From Desulfamplus sp. (lineage in GTDB: Bacteria; Desulfobacterota; Desulfobacteria; Desulfobacterales; Desulfobacteraceae): a DNA stretch of 38,948 nt. Where the stretch lies: NCBI GenBank assembly GCA_015231705.1, contig JADGBC010000016.1, forward strand, positions 1-38,948. The letters run 5' to 3'. Positions 20,868 to 29,429 of this stretch are shown in pieces (position 1 is the stretch's first letter; the number at the start of each line of letters is the position of its first letter). A model generated the notes under the pieces. It saw only the letters and a program-made list of their open reading frames with translations. It did no database searches and was not told where the DNA came from. The position numbers and the translations under genes are program-made.

Positions 20868-21410
20868 ATGTCACGAATAGGTAAGAAGCCGATCCAGATT
20901 CCAGCTAAAGTCAAAATCACTGTAGATAATGAAATTTTGACTGTTAATGGACCAAAAGGTATATTAACAAGAAGTCTGCATCCGGCTGTAAAAATTAATA
21001 TTGAAGATGGAATTTTATACGTTTCACCTGATAATCCAGAGGATCGCAAAGTTGTCGCACTTCAAGGTATGTTTCGTGCGTTGATCCAGAATATGGTTAT
21101 TGGTGTTACAGATGGTTATGAGAGAATCCTTTTGTTGAGTGGAATTGGTTATAGGGCTGAGTTGAATGGCAATACTGTTGTTTTGAGTGTCGGGTACTCC
21201 AATCCGGTCAATTTTCAACTTCCCGAAGGCATTTCTGCAAAGATAGATAAGAATACCCAGATCACATTGTCTTCTATTGATAAGGAAAATTTAGGTGCGA
21301 CTGCAGCAAACATAAGAAGAATAAGACCTCCTGAACCTTATAAGGGAAAGGGTATTATGTATTCTGATGAGACGATAATCAAGAAAGCAGGCAAGGCTGC
21401 AGCAAAATAA
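20868..21410 (+). CDS. rplF: 50S ribosomal protein L6
   Basis: The product is 180 residues. It starts MSRIGKKPIQIP, carries the conserved VNGPKG and VGYSNPV...LPEGI stretches and ends with the signature RRIRPPEPYKGKGI. L6 lies near the factor-binding site. AGGAGGG is placed 6-8 bases before the ATG. The gap to rpsH is 14 bases. Confidence 0.99.
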   Translation: MSRIGKKPIQIPAKVKITVDNEILTVNGPKGILTRSLHPAVKINIEDGILYVSPDNPEDRKVVALQGMFRALIQNMVIGVTDGYERILLLSGIGYRAELNGNTVVLSVGYSNPVNFQLPEGISAKIDKNTQITLSSIDKENLGATAANIRRIRPPEPYKGKGIMYSDETIIKKAGKAAAK

Positions 21411-21432
21411 TCTAAACCGGGAATAAAATGTT

Positions 21433-21801
21433 ATGGCAAATACATCCGAAAAATATATCTCAAGAATAAAGAGAAAAAAGAGAATTAGGAAAAAAATGAC
21501 AGGTACTGAAGAGCGCCCAAGGATGAGCATCTTTAAAAGTGCCGGTCATATATATGCCCAAGTTATAAATGATATTCAGGGCAATACCATTGTTTCTGCA
21601 TCTACTCTTGATAAGGAATTCACAGACACCGGTAAAAAGGGTGGTAACAAAGAAGCTGCAATTACTATAGGTAAAATTGTAGCTAAAAGAGCACTTGACA
21701 AGGGGGTTACTAAAGTGGTTTTTGACAGGAATGGCTTCCTCTATCATGGTCGGGTCAAAGCACTTTCAGACGGAGCCCGTGAAGCCGGGTTGCAATTCTA
21801 A
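21433..21801 (+). CDS. rplR: 50S ribosomal protein L18
   Basis: The product is 122 residues: a basic N-terminus ([15 protein letters not shown]), [19 protein letters not shown], and the C-terminal [25 protein letters not shown]18 binds 5S rRNA together with L5 and L25. It lies between rplF and rpsE as in the standard spc order. Confidence 0.99.
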   Translation: MANTSEKYISRIKRKKRIRKKMTGTEERPRMSIFKSAGHIYAQVINDIQGNTIVSASTLDKEFTDTGKKGGNKEAAITIGKIVAKRALDKGVTKVVFDRNGFLYHGRVKALSDGAREAGLQF

Positions 21802-21816
21802 TAAGGAGGAGTTCCC

Positions 21817-22311
21817 TTGGTCAGCAAACATTCAGAAGAGAGTCAGTTAATAGATAAAGTCGTCAGGATCAACAGAGTTGCAAAGGTTGTTAAAGGTGGA
21901 CGGAATTTCAGTTTCAGTGCCCTTTGTGTTGTTGGTGACGGTGAAGGTAGTGTAGGATTTGGCCTTGGTAAGGCTGGAGAGGTTCCAGAAGCCATTCGTA
22001 AAGGAGTTGAAAAGGCCAAAAGAAGCATGACAAAGGTTGCCATACTTGATGGAACAGTCCCTTTCGAGGTGGTTGGGTGTTCCGGTGCAGGCAAGGTGCT
22101 GTTAAAACCCGCTTCTCCTGGAACTGGTGTTATTGCAGGCGGTGCTGTTCGTGCGGTTCTTGAGGCTGCTGGTGTAACTGACATATTGACAAAATGTATT
22201 GGTACGAATAATACGCACAATGTGGTCAGAGCAACTATGGCAGGATTGAAATCACTGGAAACAAAGGAAGAAGTTGCCAGACGTCGTGGCCTTCGACCTG
22301 AAGAATTATAG
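21817..22311 (+). CDS. rpsE: 30S ribosomal protein S5
   Basis: The product is 164 residues from a TTG (reads [16 protein letters not shown]), with AAGGAGGAG about 8 bases upstream. The double-stranded RNA-binding N-terminal domain contains [23 protein letters not shown], and the C-terminal domain has [16 protein letters not shown]5 contributes to decoding accuracy and to the mRNA entry channel. The rpmD ribosome binding site overlaps its stop codon. Confidence 0.98.
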   Translation: MVSKHSEESQLIDKVVRINRVAKVVKGGRNFSFSALCVVGDGEGSVGFGLGKAGEVPEAIRKGVEKAKRSMTKVAILDGTVPFEVVGCSGAGKVLLKPASPGTGVIAGGAVRAVLEAAGVTDILTKCIGTNNTHNVVRATMAGLKSLETKEEVARRRGLRPEEL

Positions 22312-22325
22312 TGGAGAGACAAATA

Positions 22326-22508
22326 ATGTCTGGTAAAGTAAGATTGACACAGATACGAAGCCTCATCGGGCGTCCTGAAAAGCATAGAAAAATTCTTCGT
22401 GCATTGGGGTTAAAAAGGATGCATATGACAGTGGAACATAATATGAATCCTGCAATCATGGGAATGGTAAAAAAAGTTCCTCATCTTGTTAGTGCTGAGG
22501 AGGTTTAA
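22326..22508 (+). CDS. rpmD: 50S ribosomal protein L30
   Basis: The product is 60 residues from the ATG at 22326 (MSGKVRLTQIRSLIG), with GGAGAG 8 bases upstream. A GTG at 22311 in frame is part of the ribosome binding region and gives an atypical extension. The family blocks HRKILRALGLKRM and VEHN are present, and it ends VPHLVSAEEV. L30 is a small domain II protein of the 50S subunit. Confidence 0.97.
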   Translation: MSGKVRLTQIRSLIGRPEKHRKILRALGLKRMHMTVEHNMNPAIMGMVKKVPHLVSAEEV

Positions 22509-22509
22509 G

Positions 22510-22947
22510 ATGAATTTACATGAACTGGCTCCTGCTGAGAGAAGCAGACACAAAAGAAAACGAGTGGGACGCGGTCCTGGATCTGGGATGGGAAAGACCT
22601 CTACAAGAGGTCATAAAGGCCTTAAAGCTCGATCTGGAGGTAGTGTGAGACCGGGTTTTGAAGGCGGTCAAATGCCTTTGCATAGGCGCCTTCCAAAACG
22701 TGGATTTAAAAATATTCACAGAGATGTTGTAGCTATTGTTAATGTAGCTGATCTTGATCAGTTTGAAGCTGGAATCGTAATTAATGAATCGGCTTTGAGA
22801 AGTGCCGGCCTAATTAAAGGTGCTATTGATAAGATCAAAATTCTTGGCGACGGTGAAGTTACGAAATCTTTCTCAGTTAAAAAATGTCTTGTCAGCAAAA
22901 CGGCAAGGGTAAAAATTGAGATGGCGGGCGGAAATATCGAACAGTAA
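22510..22947 (+). CDS. rplO: 50S ribosomal protein L15
   Basis: The product is 145 residues from the ATG at 22510 ([20 protein letters not shown]). The GAGGAGG ribosome binding site overlaps the end of rpmD. The glycine-rich N-terminal tail ([18 protein letters not shown]) and [18 protein letters not shown] are diagnostic. L15 is a late-stage assembly protein. secY follows after 20 bases. Confidence 0.99.
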   Translation: MNLHELAPAERSRHKRKRVGRGPGSGMGKTSTRGHKGLKARSGGSVRPGFEGGQMPLHRRLPKRGFKNIHRDVVAIVNVADLDQFEAGIVINESALRSAGLIKGAIDKIKILGDGEVTKSFSVKKCLVSKTARVKIEMAGGNIEQ

Positions 22948-22967
22948 TTAAACTGAGGTTTTTATTA

Positions 22968-24281
22968 ATGATTCAAAGTGGATACCAGAATATACTTAAG
23001 CTTCCTGATCTTAAAAGAAAGTTGCTTGTGACCCTTGCTTTACTTTTTGTATATCGAGTAGGGGTGCATGTCCCGACACCGGGAATTGATGCCGCAGCAT
23101 TAGCCTCTTTTTTTGACAGCACCAGAGGGACTCTGTTTGCAATGTTTAACATGTTTTCAGGCGGAGCACTCGAAAACCTTTCTGTTTTTGCCCTTGGAAT
23201 CATGCCCTATATCAGTGCCTCGATTATTCTTCAATTGATGACCGTGGTTGTCCCCCATCTCGAGCAGTTGTCCAAAGAGGGTGAACATGGCAGAAAAAAA
23301 ATCACTCAGTACACAAGATATGGGACTGTTGTATTAAGTATTATCCAGGGTTTTGGAATCGGTGTCGGACTTGAAGCCATGACATCCCCAGCAGGTGCTC
23401 CTGTTGTGATCTATCCGGGTTGGGGATTTCGTATTGTGACTGTGATAACGCTTACCGCAGGAACTGCCTTTATCATGTGGTTGGGAGAGCAAATTACAGA
23501 AAGAGGTATCGGAAACGGTATCTCTATGATAATTTTTGCCGGTATTGTGGCCAGAATGCCCACAGCGATTGGTAATACACTTCGTCTTGTATCAACAGGT
23601 GAGATGGGAGTGTTCACAATTATTGTATTGATTGTTCTTATGGTTATCGTGATTGGATGCATAATTTTTATGGAGCAATCACAACGAAGAATACCTGTAC
23701 AATATGCCAAAAGAGTTGTTGGTCGAAAGATGTATGGAGGTCAGACTTCTCACCTACCATTGAAGATCAATACAGCCGGTGTTATTCCGCCTATTTTTGC
23801 ATCTTCAATTATCATGTTTCCAGCAACTTTAGCCAACTTTATTGATCTTCCACTCATGAAAAGTGTTGCTGCTGCAATGAGTCCTGACACAATAGTTTAT
23901 AATCTTATCTATATTGGTTTTATTGTTTTCTTCTGTTTTTTTTATACTGCTGTCACCTTCAATCCAGACGATGTTGCAGAGAGGATGAAGAAGAACGGAG
24001 GATATATTCCTGGCATCAGACCCGGTAAAAAGACCGCAGAATATATTGATAAGGTTTTGACTCGAATCACTCTGGGTGGAGCTATGTATGTTTCAGCAGT
24101 ATGTGTTTTGCCAACCATGTTGATGACAAAATTTAACGTGCCGTTCTATTTTGGCGGTACTGCACTCCTCATTGTGGTTGGGGTGGCTATCGACACAATA
24201 TCTCAGATTGAAACTCATATGATTTCAAGGAATTATGAAGGTTTCCTGGGAAAATCAGGAGCTATAAAAGGAAGAAGATAG
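22968..24281 (+). CDS. secY: Protein translocase subunit SecY
   Basis: The product is 437 residues with about ten hydrophobic segments spread through the whole length. It has the plug and lateral-gate neighbourhood [15 protein letters not shown] and [28 protein letters not shown]. The cytoplasmic loop YARRVVGR-like sequence is [24 protein letters not shown]. SecY forms the inner-membrane protein-conducting channel with SecE and SecG and lies at the end of the spc segment. The usual adk and map genes do not follow it. Confidence 0.99.
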   Translation: MIQSGYQNILKLPDLKRKLLVTLALLFVYRVGVHVPTPGIDAAALASFFDSTRGTLFAMFNMFSGGALENLSVFALGIMPYISASIILQLMTVVVPHLEQLSKEGEHGRKKITQYTRYGTVVLSIIQGFGIGVGLEAMTSPAGAPVVIYPGWGFRIVTVITLTAGTAFIMWLGEQITERGIGNGISMIIFAGIVARMPTAIGNTLRLVSTGEMGVFTIIVLIVLMVIVIGCIIFMEQSQRRIPVQYAKRVVGRKMYGGQTSHLPLKINTAGVIPPIFASSIIMFPATLANFIDLPLMKSVAAAMSPDTIVYNLIYIGFIVFFCFFYTAVTFNPDDVAERMKKNGGYIPGIRPGKKTAEYIDKVLTRITLGGAMYVSAVCVLPTMLMTKFNVPFYFGGTALLIVVGVAIDTISQIETHMISRNYEGFLGKSGAIKGRR

Positions 24282-24326
24282 CTACACAATTCTTATATTC
24301 AGTCCAGCGATTGGAAAAAGGATGTT

Positions 24327-24354
24327 CAATCCGGATTAATTGCAATTCGGATTG
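24327..24354 (+). promoter_or_regulatory. Strong hairpin between secY and infA
   Basis: CAATCCGGATT (24327-24337) pairs along 11 positions with AATTCGGATTG (24344-24354), with one G-T wobble and the 6-base loop AATTGC. No T-run follows; the next 40 bases lead to the infA ribosome binding site AAGGAG. It marks the place where adk and map are missing. It could be an RNA processing site or a scar of rearrangement. Confidence 0.55.
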
Positions 24355-24396
24355 TGACGTGTGGGAGTAGGATATATTACAAGGAGTAAATGTATT

Positions 24397-24615
24397 ATGG
24401 CAAAGGAAGAACCCATCAAAGTTGAGGGCACTGTACTTGAAACACTGCCAAATGCCATGTTTAAGGTTGAGCTTGATAATAAGCATCAGCTCCTTGCACA
24501 CATTTCAGGCAAGATGAGAATGCATTTTATTAAAATTCTGCCCGGTGACAAGGTAACAGTCGAGCTGTCACCCTATGATTTGTCACGAGGTAGGATTACC
24601 TACCGTTATAAATAG
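24397..24615 (+). CDS. infA: Translation initiation factor IF-1
   Basis: The product is 72 residues, exactly the standard length, from the ATG at 24397 ([22 protein letters not shown]) after AAGGAG at 24381-24386. It is a single S1-like OB fold with [30 protein letters not shown]-1 occupies the A site during initiation. The longer in-frame start at 24361 is rejected as atypical. Confidence 0.98.
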   Translation: MAKEEPIKVEGTVLETLPNAMFKVELDNKHQLLAHISGKMRMHFIKILPGDKVTVELSPYDLSRGRITYRYK

Positions 24616-24623
24616 TATAATAT

Positions 24624-24654
24624 ATATGCTGTATAAATATTGTATACCGCATAT
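24624..24654 (+). promoter_or_regulatory. Small AT-rich inverted repeat between infA and rpmJ
   Basis: ATATGC (24624-24629) pairs with GCATAT (24649-24654) in a very AT-rich 57-base spacer. The stem is weak. The same stretch could be promoter-like DNA, but no good -35/-10 pair is visible. Confidence 0.3.
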
Positions 24655-24672
24655 CATTTGGAGTAAATAAAG

Positions 24673-24786
24673 ATGAAAGTCAGAGCTTCAGTGAAAAAAA
24701 TATGTAAAGATTGTAAGATTATCCGCAGATCTGGAGTTGTCAGGGTCATATGTATAAATAAACGTCATAACCAGAGGCAGGGATAG
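24673..24786 (+). CDS. rpmJ: 50S ribosomal protein L36, zinc-binding form
   Basis: The product is a 37-residue protein beginning [16 protein letters not shown] and ending NKRHNQRQG. The zinc ligands C11, C14, C27 and H32 are all present, so this is the 'C+' form. GGAG lies about 10 bases before the ATG. L36 is the smallest 50S protein and is placed before rpsM as in most bacteria. Confidence 0.97.
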   Translation: MKVRASVKKICKDCKIIRRSGVVRVICINKRHNQRQG

Positions 24787-24799
24787 GGGGGTACATAGC

Positions 24800-25168
24800 G
24801 TGGCTAGAATTGCAGGCGTAGATTTACCTAGAAACAAGCATGTAGAGATTGCACTGACCTATATTTATGGTATAGGAAGAAGCAGATCCAGGGATATCAT
24901 TGCCGAGGTTGGTCTTGAGCCAACCATGAAAGCCGATGATCTTACAGAAGAGCAAGTAAATGAGATTAGAAAGGTCATTGACAATAAATATAAAGTTGAA
25001 GGTGAACTCAGGGCTGATACTTCAATGAATATCAAGAGGCTCATGGATCTGGGATGCTATCGAGGACTTCGTCATAGAAAATCTCTTCCCTGTCGTGGTC
25101 AGCGGACAAGCACGAATGCCAGAACAAGAAAAGGACCAAAACGTGCTGCTGTTAAGAAGAAGAAATAA
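24800..25168 (+). CDS. rpsM: 30S ribosomal protein S13
   Basis: The product is 122 residues from a GTG (reads [26 protein letters not shown]), preceded by AGGGGGG that overlaps the rpmJ stop. The C-terminal blocks [27 protein letters not shown] are diagnostic. S13 is a head protein that contacts the P-site tRNA and forms the B1 bridges. It opens the alpha segment. Confidence 0.98.
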   Translation: MARIAGVDLPRNKHVEIALTYIYGIGRSRSRDIIAEVGLEPTMKADDLTEEQVNEIRKVIDNKYKVEGELRADTSMNIKRLMDLGCYRGLRHRKSLPCRGQRTSTNARTRKGPKRAAVKKKK

Positions 25169-25244
25169 GTATGTTTTGTGATACTTTATTGTTTATGACA
25201 CTTTTTATTGGGCCTTCAGCAACTCATGAGGCATAGGAAATCTA

Positions 25245-25640
25245 ATGGCAAAGAAATCAAAAAAAACTGTAACAAAGAAAAAAGTAAAAAAAAATATATC
25301 AACTGGTGTTGTGCATATTCAGTCAACATTCAATAATACCATTATAACAATAACTGATGAGACCGGAAATACCATTTCTTGGTCAAGTTCCGGTATCCAG
25401 GGTTTTAAAGGATCAAGAAAAAGTACCCCCTTTGCATCAAAGATGGCAGCAGAGGATGCAGGTGCCAAAGCTATGGAACATGGGATGAAGACAGTCAGTG
25501 TTTATGTGAAAGGCCCTGGTGCAGGTAGAGAATCGGCATTGAGGGCATTGCACGCTATTGGTTTTAATATTTCCATGATAAAAGATGTTACCCCTGTACC
25601 TCATAACGGATGCCGCCCGCCAAAGAGAAGAAGGGTTTAA
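25245..25640 (+). CDS. rpsK: 30S ribosomal protein S11
   Basis: The product is 131 residues. A lysine-rich N-terminus ([17 protein letters not shown]) is followed by [39 protein letters not shown] and the end [12 protein letters not shown]11 lies on the platform near the mRNA exit path. The 76-base gap after rpsM has no convincing feature beyond a short GCCT/AGGC repeat. Confidence 0.99.
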   Translation: MAKKSKKTVTKKKVKKNISTGVVHIQSTFNNTIITITDETGNTISWSSSGIQGFKGSRKSTPFASKMAAEDAGAKAMEHGMKTVSVYVKGPGAGRESALRALHAIGFNISMIKDVTPVPHNGCRPPKRRRV

Positions 25641-25658
25641 TTTTGCAAAGCTCTATTT

Positions 25659-25699
25659 ACCTTGTAGATAAGTATTATATCGTTATCTTGTCCAAAGGT
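25659..25699 (+). promoter_or_regulatory. Stem-loop in front of rpsD, possible S4 leader
   Basis: ACCTT (25659-25663) pairs with AAGGT (25695-25699), and AGATAA (25666-25671) pairs with TTATCT (25683-25688), giving two stacked stems with a small asymmetric internal loop. The structure lies 10-20 bases before the AAGGAGG ribosome binding site of rpsD. S4 is an autogenous regulator in several phyla, sometimes through a leader on rpsD itself. The assignment here is inference. Confidence 0.5.
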
Positions 25700-25719
25700 T
25701 TTATATAAGGAGGAAAACG

Positions 25720-26346
25720 TTGTCACGTTATAGAGGCTCAGTCTGCCGTCAATGCAGACGCGAAAATATGAAGTTGTTTCTTAAGGGCGATCGATGTTAC
25801 TCAGATAAGTGCAGTTTTGACAGAAGATCGTATCCGCCAGGACAGCATGGTCAGCGTAGAGGAAAAAATTCTGATTATGGTATCCAGCTCAGAGAAAAGC
25901 AGAAAGTTAGAAGAATTTACGGAATTTCTGAAAAACAGTTCAGAATTATTTTTAATAATGCTGATCGCCAGAAGGGTATTACAGGTATAAACCTTTTAAG
26001 TCTTTTAGAGAGAAGACTTGATAATGTGGTCTTTAGACTCGGGTTTACAAGTTCCAGAACACAGGGGAGACACTTTGTAAGACATAACCACTTTATAGTC
26101 AATGGAAAGAAACTGAATATTCCTTCCTATGTTATGAAAAATGGTGATGTTATTGAACTTAGAGAAAAAAGCAAAAATGTAAAAGCCATTGCTGATTCTG
26201 TTGAAACTGTTGTCAGAAGAGGTGTGCCGCAGTGGCTTGAACTTGATAAAGATGGATTCAAGGGTGTTGTTAAATCGTTGCCCAACCGTGAAGATATTAC
26301 ACTGCCCATACAGGAACAGCTGATTGTAGAGCTCTATTCAAAGTAA
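25720..26346 (+). CDS. rpsD: 30S ribosomal protein S4, zinc-binding form
   Basis: The product is 208 residues from a TTG (reads [16 protein letters not shown]), with AAGGAGG about 8 bases upstream. The N-terminal zinc site is C9-X2-C12-X13-C26-X4-C31. The S4 RNA-binding domain is around [11 protein letters not shown]...[17 protein letters not shown] (about residues 91-130). S4 starts 16S 5'-domain assembly and contributes to accuracy. Confidence 0.98.
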   Translation: MSRYRGSVCRQCRRENMKLFLKGDRCYSDKCSFDRRSYPPGQHGQRRGKNSDYGIQLREKQKVRRIYGISEKQFRIIFNNADRQKGITGINLLSLLERRLDNVVFRLGFTSSRTQGRHFVRHNHFIVNGKKLNIPSYVMKNGDVIELREKSKNVKAIADSVETVVRRGVPQWLELDKDGFKGVVKSLPNREDITLPIQEQLIVELYSK

Positions 26347-26393
26347 TTGGATAGGGCACCAGTTTGTCCTAAGATTATATCAGGAGATAAACA

Positions 26394-27446
26394 ATGTCAT
26401 CAGATGAACTTGTATATGTGAACTGGCATGAGATGATCAGGCCGGAAAAAGTGGTTGTTACAACAACCTCTACATACGGTAAATTTGTATGTGAACCCCT
26501 TGAAAGGGGGTTTGGAATAACGATAGGTAACTCTCTGAGGCGTATCATTCTCTCATCCCTTTATGGTGCAGCCATTGTTTCTGTAAAATTTGAGGAAGCA
26601 CTTCATGCATATAGTATTATACCAAATATCAGAGAAGATGTTTCTGAGATAATAATGAATCTTAAGGCGGTTAAGCTTAAAGTTGATGACCTGGAAGACA
26701 AAACTTTAACTGTCAATCTTGAAGGAGAAGGAAATGTAACTGGAGCACACCTTCAGGGCAGTGCCCCAGGTGTTCAGGTTCTCAATCCGGATCAACACAT
26801 TGCCTCTATCTCAAGGGGCGGTAAGTTAAAAATGACCTTGAAAGTAAAAACCGGAAAAGGATATTCATTGGCATCTGCCAATAATGATCCTGAAGCACCG
26901 GTTGGAACCATTCCCATCGACAGTGTCTTCTCGCCTATAAAAAGGGTCAAATATGTGGTTGGGACATCCAGAATTGGTCAGAAAACAGATTATGACAAGC
27001 TGACTATGGAAGTCTGGACAGATGGCAGTGTTACTCCTGAGGATTCTGTTGCCTTTGCCGCAAAAATTCTTAAAGAGCAGATGAATCCTTTTATCAATTT
27101 TGATGAAGACATTGAGCCTGAACAGGAAGATAGGGACCATGACCGCTCTGTTAAAGACTTTAATGAAAATCTTTACAGAAGTGTTGATGAATTAGAACTC
27201 TCTGTAAGAAGTTCCAATTGCCTTAAAAATGCCCAAATACTCAAGATATATCAGTTGGTTCAGAAGACTGAGAGTGAAATGCTCAAAACCAAGAACTTTG
27301 GAAGGAAATCCTTAAATGAAATTAAGGAAGTATTGACTTCAATGGACCTCTCTCTTGGCATGGATCTTGATGGTTTTGAACCTCCTGCTGAAGATGAAAT
27401 GGTTGAGCAATCATCTAAGGGCGAAGATTTGGAATACCCTTCCTGA
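26394..27446 (+). CDS. rpoA: DNA-directed RNA polymerase subunit alpha
   Basis: The product is 350 residues. The N-terminal dimerisation domain has [22 protein letters not shown] (about residues 34-55). The C-terminal helix-hairpin-helix domain has [14 protein letters not shown] and [15 protein letters not shown] (about residues 268-320). A glutamate/aspartate-rich linker ([13 protein letters not shown]) and an acidic tail account for the roughly 20 residues beyond the E. coli length. The subunit nucleates polymerase assembly and contacts UP elements and activators. AGGAGA precedes the ATG. Confidence 0.99.
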   Translation: MSSDELVYVNWHEMIRPEKVVVTTTSTYGKFVCEPLERGFGITIGNSLRRIILSSLYGAAIVSVKFEEALHAYSIIPNIREDVSEIIMNLKAVKLKVDDLEDKTLTVNLEGEGNVTGAHLQGSAPGVQVLNPDQHIASISRGGKLKMTLKVKTGKGYSLASANNDPEAPVGTIPIDSVFSPIKRVKYVVGTSRIGQKTDYDKLTMEVWTDGSVTPEDSVAFAAKILKEQMNPFINFDEDIEPEQEDRDHDRSVKDFNENLYRSVDELELSVRSSNCLKNAQILKIYQLVQKTESEMLKTKNFGRKSLNEIKEVLTSMDLSLGMDLDGFEPPAEDEMVEQSSKGEDLEYPS

Positions 27447-27482
27447 TGAATATCAAGTTAACGAAGGAGAAATGAATTTCCC

Positions 27483-27845
27483 ATGAGACATAGAAAAGCA
27501 GGCGTAAAGCTGAATCGAACCTCAAGCCATAGAAAAGCCATGTTTAGAAATATGGTAACATCACTATTTAAGCATGAAAGTATTAAAACTACCGATGCCA
27601 AAGCAAAAGAGTTGAGAAAGCATGCTGATAAAATGATTACCCTGGCTAAAAGAGGTGATTTACATGCAAGGCGTCAGGCATTAGCCTATATTCAAGAAAA
27701 AGAAGTAGTACATCAGCTGTTTAATGATGTAGCAGAAAAGTTTGGCAGCAGGGAGGGAGGGTATACAAGAGTAATTAAGCTTGGACCGCGCTCTGGTGAT
27801 GCAGCTCCAATGTCAATGATTGAGCTTGTAACGGACAATGGATAG
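27483..27845 (+). CDS. rplQ: 50S ribosomal protein L17
   Basis: The product is 120 residues: [20 protein letters not shown] at the start, followed by [30 protein letters not shown]. The C-terminal [22 protein letters not shown] is complete. L17 lies near the tunnel exit. It is the last gene of the super-cluster; a strong terminator follows about 155 bases later. Confidence 0.99.
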   Translation: MRHRKAGVKLNRTSSHRKAMFRNMVTSLFKHESIKTTDAKAKELRKHADKMITLAKRGDLHARRQALAYIQEKEVVHQLFNDVAEKFGSREGGYTRVIKLGPRSGDAAPMSMIELVTDNG

Positions 27846-28001
27846 TAATTGATATATAAAGATAAAATGATGGTATTCTTGCCAAGAAGATATAAAATAT
27901 TTATTTTAATTATTAATTAAAGATGTATGCTCTCTTTTTTAGGTAACGCCGAATAATAAAAATCAGAATATAATCCAATTGTACGGTAAGATTTGTAATT
28001 T

Positions 28002-28048
28002 AACAAAATCCCGATCAGCAGAATAACTGCTAATCGGGATTTTGTTTT
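28002..28048 (+). terminator. Intrinsic terminator of the ribosomal super-cluster
   Basis: AACAAAATCCCGAT (28002-28015) is perfectly complementary to ATCGGGATTTTGTT (28033-28046). The stem continues with AGCAG (28017-28021) and CTGCT (28027-28031) around the loop AATAA. The T-rich 3' arm TTTTGTTTT provides the U-tract, and the A-rich 5' arm could also terminate transcription from the other side. The preceding 155 bases (27846-28001) are AT-rich; besides a TTCTTG-C-CAAGAA dyad I see nothing in them. Confidence 0.93.
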
Positions 28049-28198
28049 GAGCATCCTGGAGAATATATCAACGATTTTTATCCTTCTAAGTAAGAAAGTA
28101 AAAAACGGGTTGATCAATTTTTCTTACTGTTAAAATCGGGGTTCAGCACGACTGAGTATGACGCTAACGTGTACATTATTGAAAACCAATGAATTTAC
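28049..28198 (+). other. Spacer upstream of birA with one long inverted repeat
   Basis: AGTAAGAAA (28089-28097) and TTTCTTACT (28120-28128) form a perfect 9-bp inverted repeat with a 22-base loop that contains the palindrome TTGATCAA (28110-28117). No ORF is credible here. The birA promoter should be in or just after this stretch. TTGACG at 28199-28204 could be a -35 box, but I see no good -10 partner. Confidence 0.45.
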
Positions 28199-28217
28199 TT
28201 GACGTTGATAATAAATA

Positions 28218-28249
28218 TTGTTAACTTGAATTTCAAATGAGGTTAACCT
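28218..28249 (+). promoter_or_regulatory. Probable BirA operator overlapping the birA ribosome binding site
   Basis: TTGTTAACT (28218-28226), 14 bases, then GGTTAACCT (28241-28249) is an inverted repeat. It fits the known BirA site, which has TTGTnAACC-type and GGTTnACAA-type arms about 14-16 bases apart. The right arm overlaps GAGG (28239-28242), the presumed birA ribosome binding site, 6 bases before the ATG. This suggests biotin-dependent autorepression of birA and possibly of the downstream transporter genes. No second copy is visible before bioY. Confidence 0.72.
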
Positions 28250-28254
28250 GATAT

Positions 28255-29286
28255 ATGAAAGAAAAGATTATTGAAATTTTGAATAATGCCAAGCCTGACG
28301 AACCAATTTCTGGTGTTGTGATGAGTAATACCCTTGGGATTTCAAGGGTAGCCATATGGAAGCATCTTAAGCAGCTCAGAGAAAATGGTTATAGTATTAT
28401 TTCAACTCCCAAAGGATATTTTCTTCAGGAAAATGAGGACCTTTTGATGCCCCTTTTTTTTACAAAAAGAAAGGAACAGATCCATTTTTTTCATACTCTT
28501 TCCAGTACAATGGATAAAGCAAGAGAGCTTGCTAGAGAAGGCGTGCCAAACTTTAGTGTAGTTATAGCAGAAGTGCAGACCAAAGGAAGGGGTAGGCTCA
28601 ATCGAATGTGGAGCTCTGATAAGGGTGGGTTGTGGTTTACTCTAATATTAAGACCCGATTTGCCCCCGCCTTTTGCCTTTCAGGTCAATTTTGCTGCCTC
28701 CTTGTCGCTTGCCAAAATATTGAAGCAAAAATATAAATTGGATGTCAGTGTCAAATGGCCAAACGATATACTCATTAATGAGAGAGATGAGGTCGCATTG
28801 AATGAGAACTGGAATTGTGTAAATCATGGAAATAAATTTAATTTGAGAGTGGAGAAAAAACTGGCTGGCCTCTTGTCTGAAATGGAGACTCAGGGAGACA
28901 TGATATCATTCGTTAGTATTGGTATTGGCCTTAATGTAAACAATAGCCCTGAGATAAATCAACCCAATGCTGTTTCAATAAGCAATATTTTGGGACATAA
29001 AATTTGCAGGAGGGAGCTGTTGTCCTCCTTTCTTGATGAGTTTGAAAACCATCTGATACAGATCCAGGCATTTAAAAATAATTTTGTAGGCATTATAGAG
29101 CAGTGGAAGTTAATGACATCAACTATAGGTAGAGATGTGAGAATCGAGACCTTCGGCAATATCTACAGGGGTCAAGCCATTGATGTTGACTTGACAGGGG
29201 CACTGATAATAAGGCAGGAGGATGGAGTTGAAAAAAGAATCATCTATGGAGACTGTTTTTACCATAATCCTCATGAGATTAGTTGA
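28255..29286 (+). CDS. birA: Bifunctional biotin operon repressor / biotin-[acetyl-CoA-carboxylase] ligase
   Basis: The product is 343 residues. An N-terminal winged-helix domain (about residues 1-62, with SGVVMSNTLGISRVAIWKHL) is followed by the ligase domain. That domain shows the ATP/biotinyl-AMP loop QTKGRGRLNRMW (about residues 108-119), KWPNDIL (167-173), KKLAGLLSE (201-209) and SIGIGLNVNN. A C-terminal SH3-like domain ends the protein. Compared with E. coli, roughly 20 extra residues are inserted between NDILI and the KLAGL lysine. The enzyme biotinylates carboxyltransfer proteins and represses biotin genes when biotin is sufficient. Confidence 0.96.
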   Translation: MKEKIIEILNNAKPDEPISGVVMSNTLGISRVAIWKHLKQLRENGYSIISTPKGYFLQENEDLLMPLFFTKRKEQIHFFHTLSSTMDKARELAREGVPNFSVVIAEVQTKGRGRLNRMWSSDKGGLWFTLILRPDLPPPFAFQVNFAASLSLAKILKQKYKLDVSVKWPNDILINERDEVALNENWNCVNHGNKFNLRVEKKLAGLLSEMETQGDMISFVSIGIGLNVNNSPEINQPNAVSISNILGHKICRRELLSSFLDEFENHLIQIQAFKNNFVGIIEQWKLMTSTIGRDVRIETFGNIYRGQAIDVDLTGALIIRQEDGVEKRIIYGDCFYHNPHEIS

Positions 29287-29429
29287 TCCATCAGATCGAT
29301 TCTATTCGTAGTTAAGACAGATGACGAAATTTAACTTGTTATTTCTAAATCAGAGATAAAAAAAATAATTTATATTTATACAGTAAAACACTCTGATAAT
29401 CATAAATAAAAAAGGATGAAAATAATTTT

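Noticed and set aside
21843-22385. 180-codon minus-strand frame opposite rpsE and rpmD
   Set aside because: It is the antisense of conserved S5 coding sequence; its composition is explained by codon use in S5.
27917-28117. 66-codon minus-strand frame between rplQ and birA
   Set aside because: It crosses the perfect terminator stem and has no start signal.
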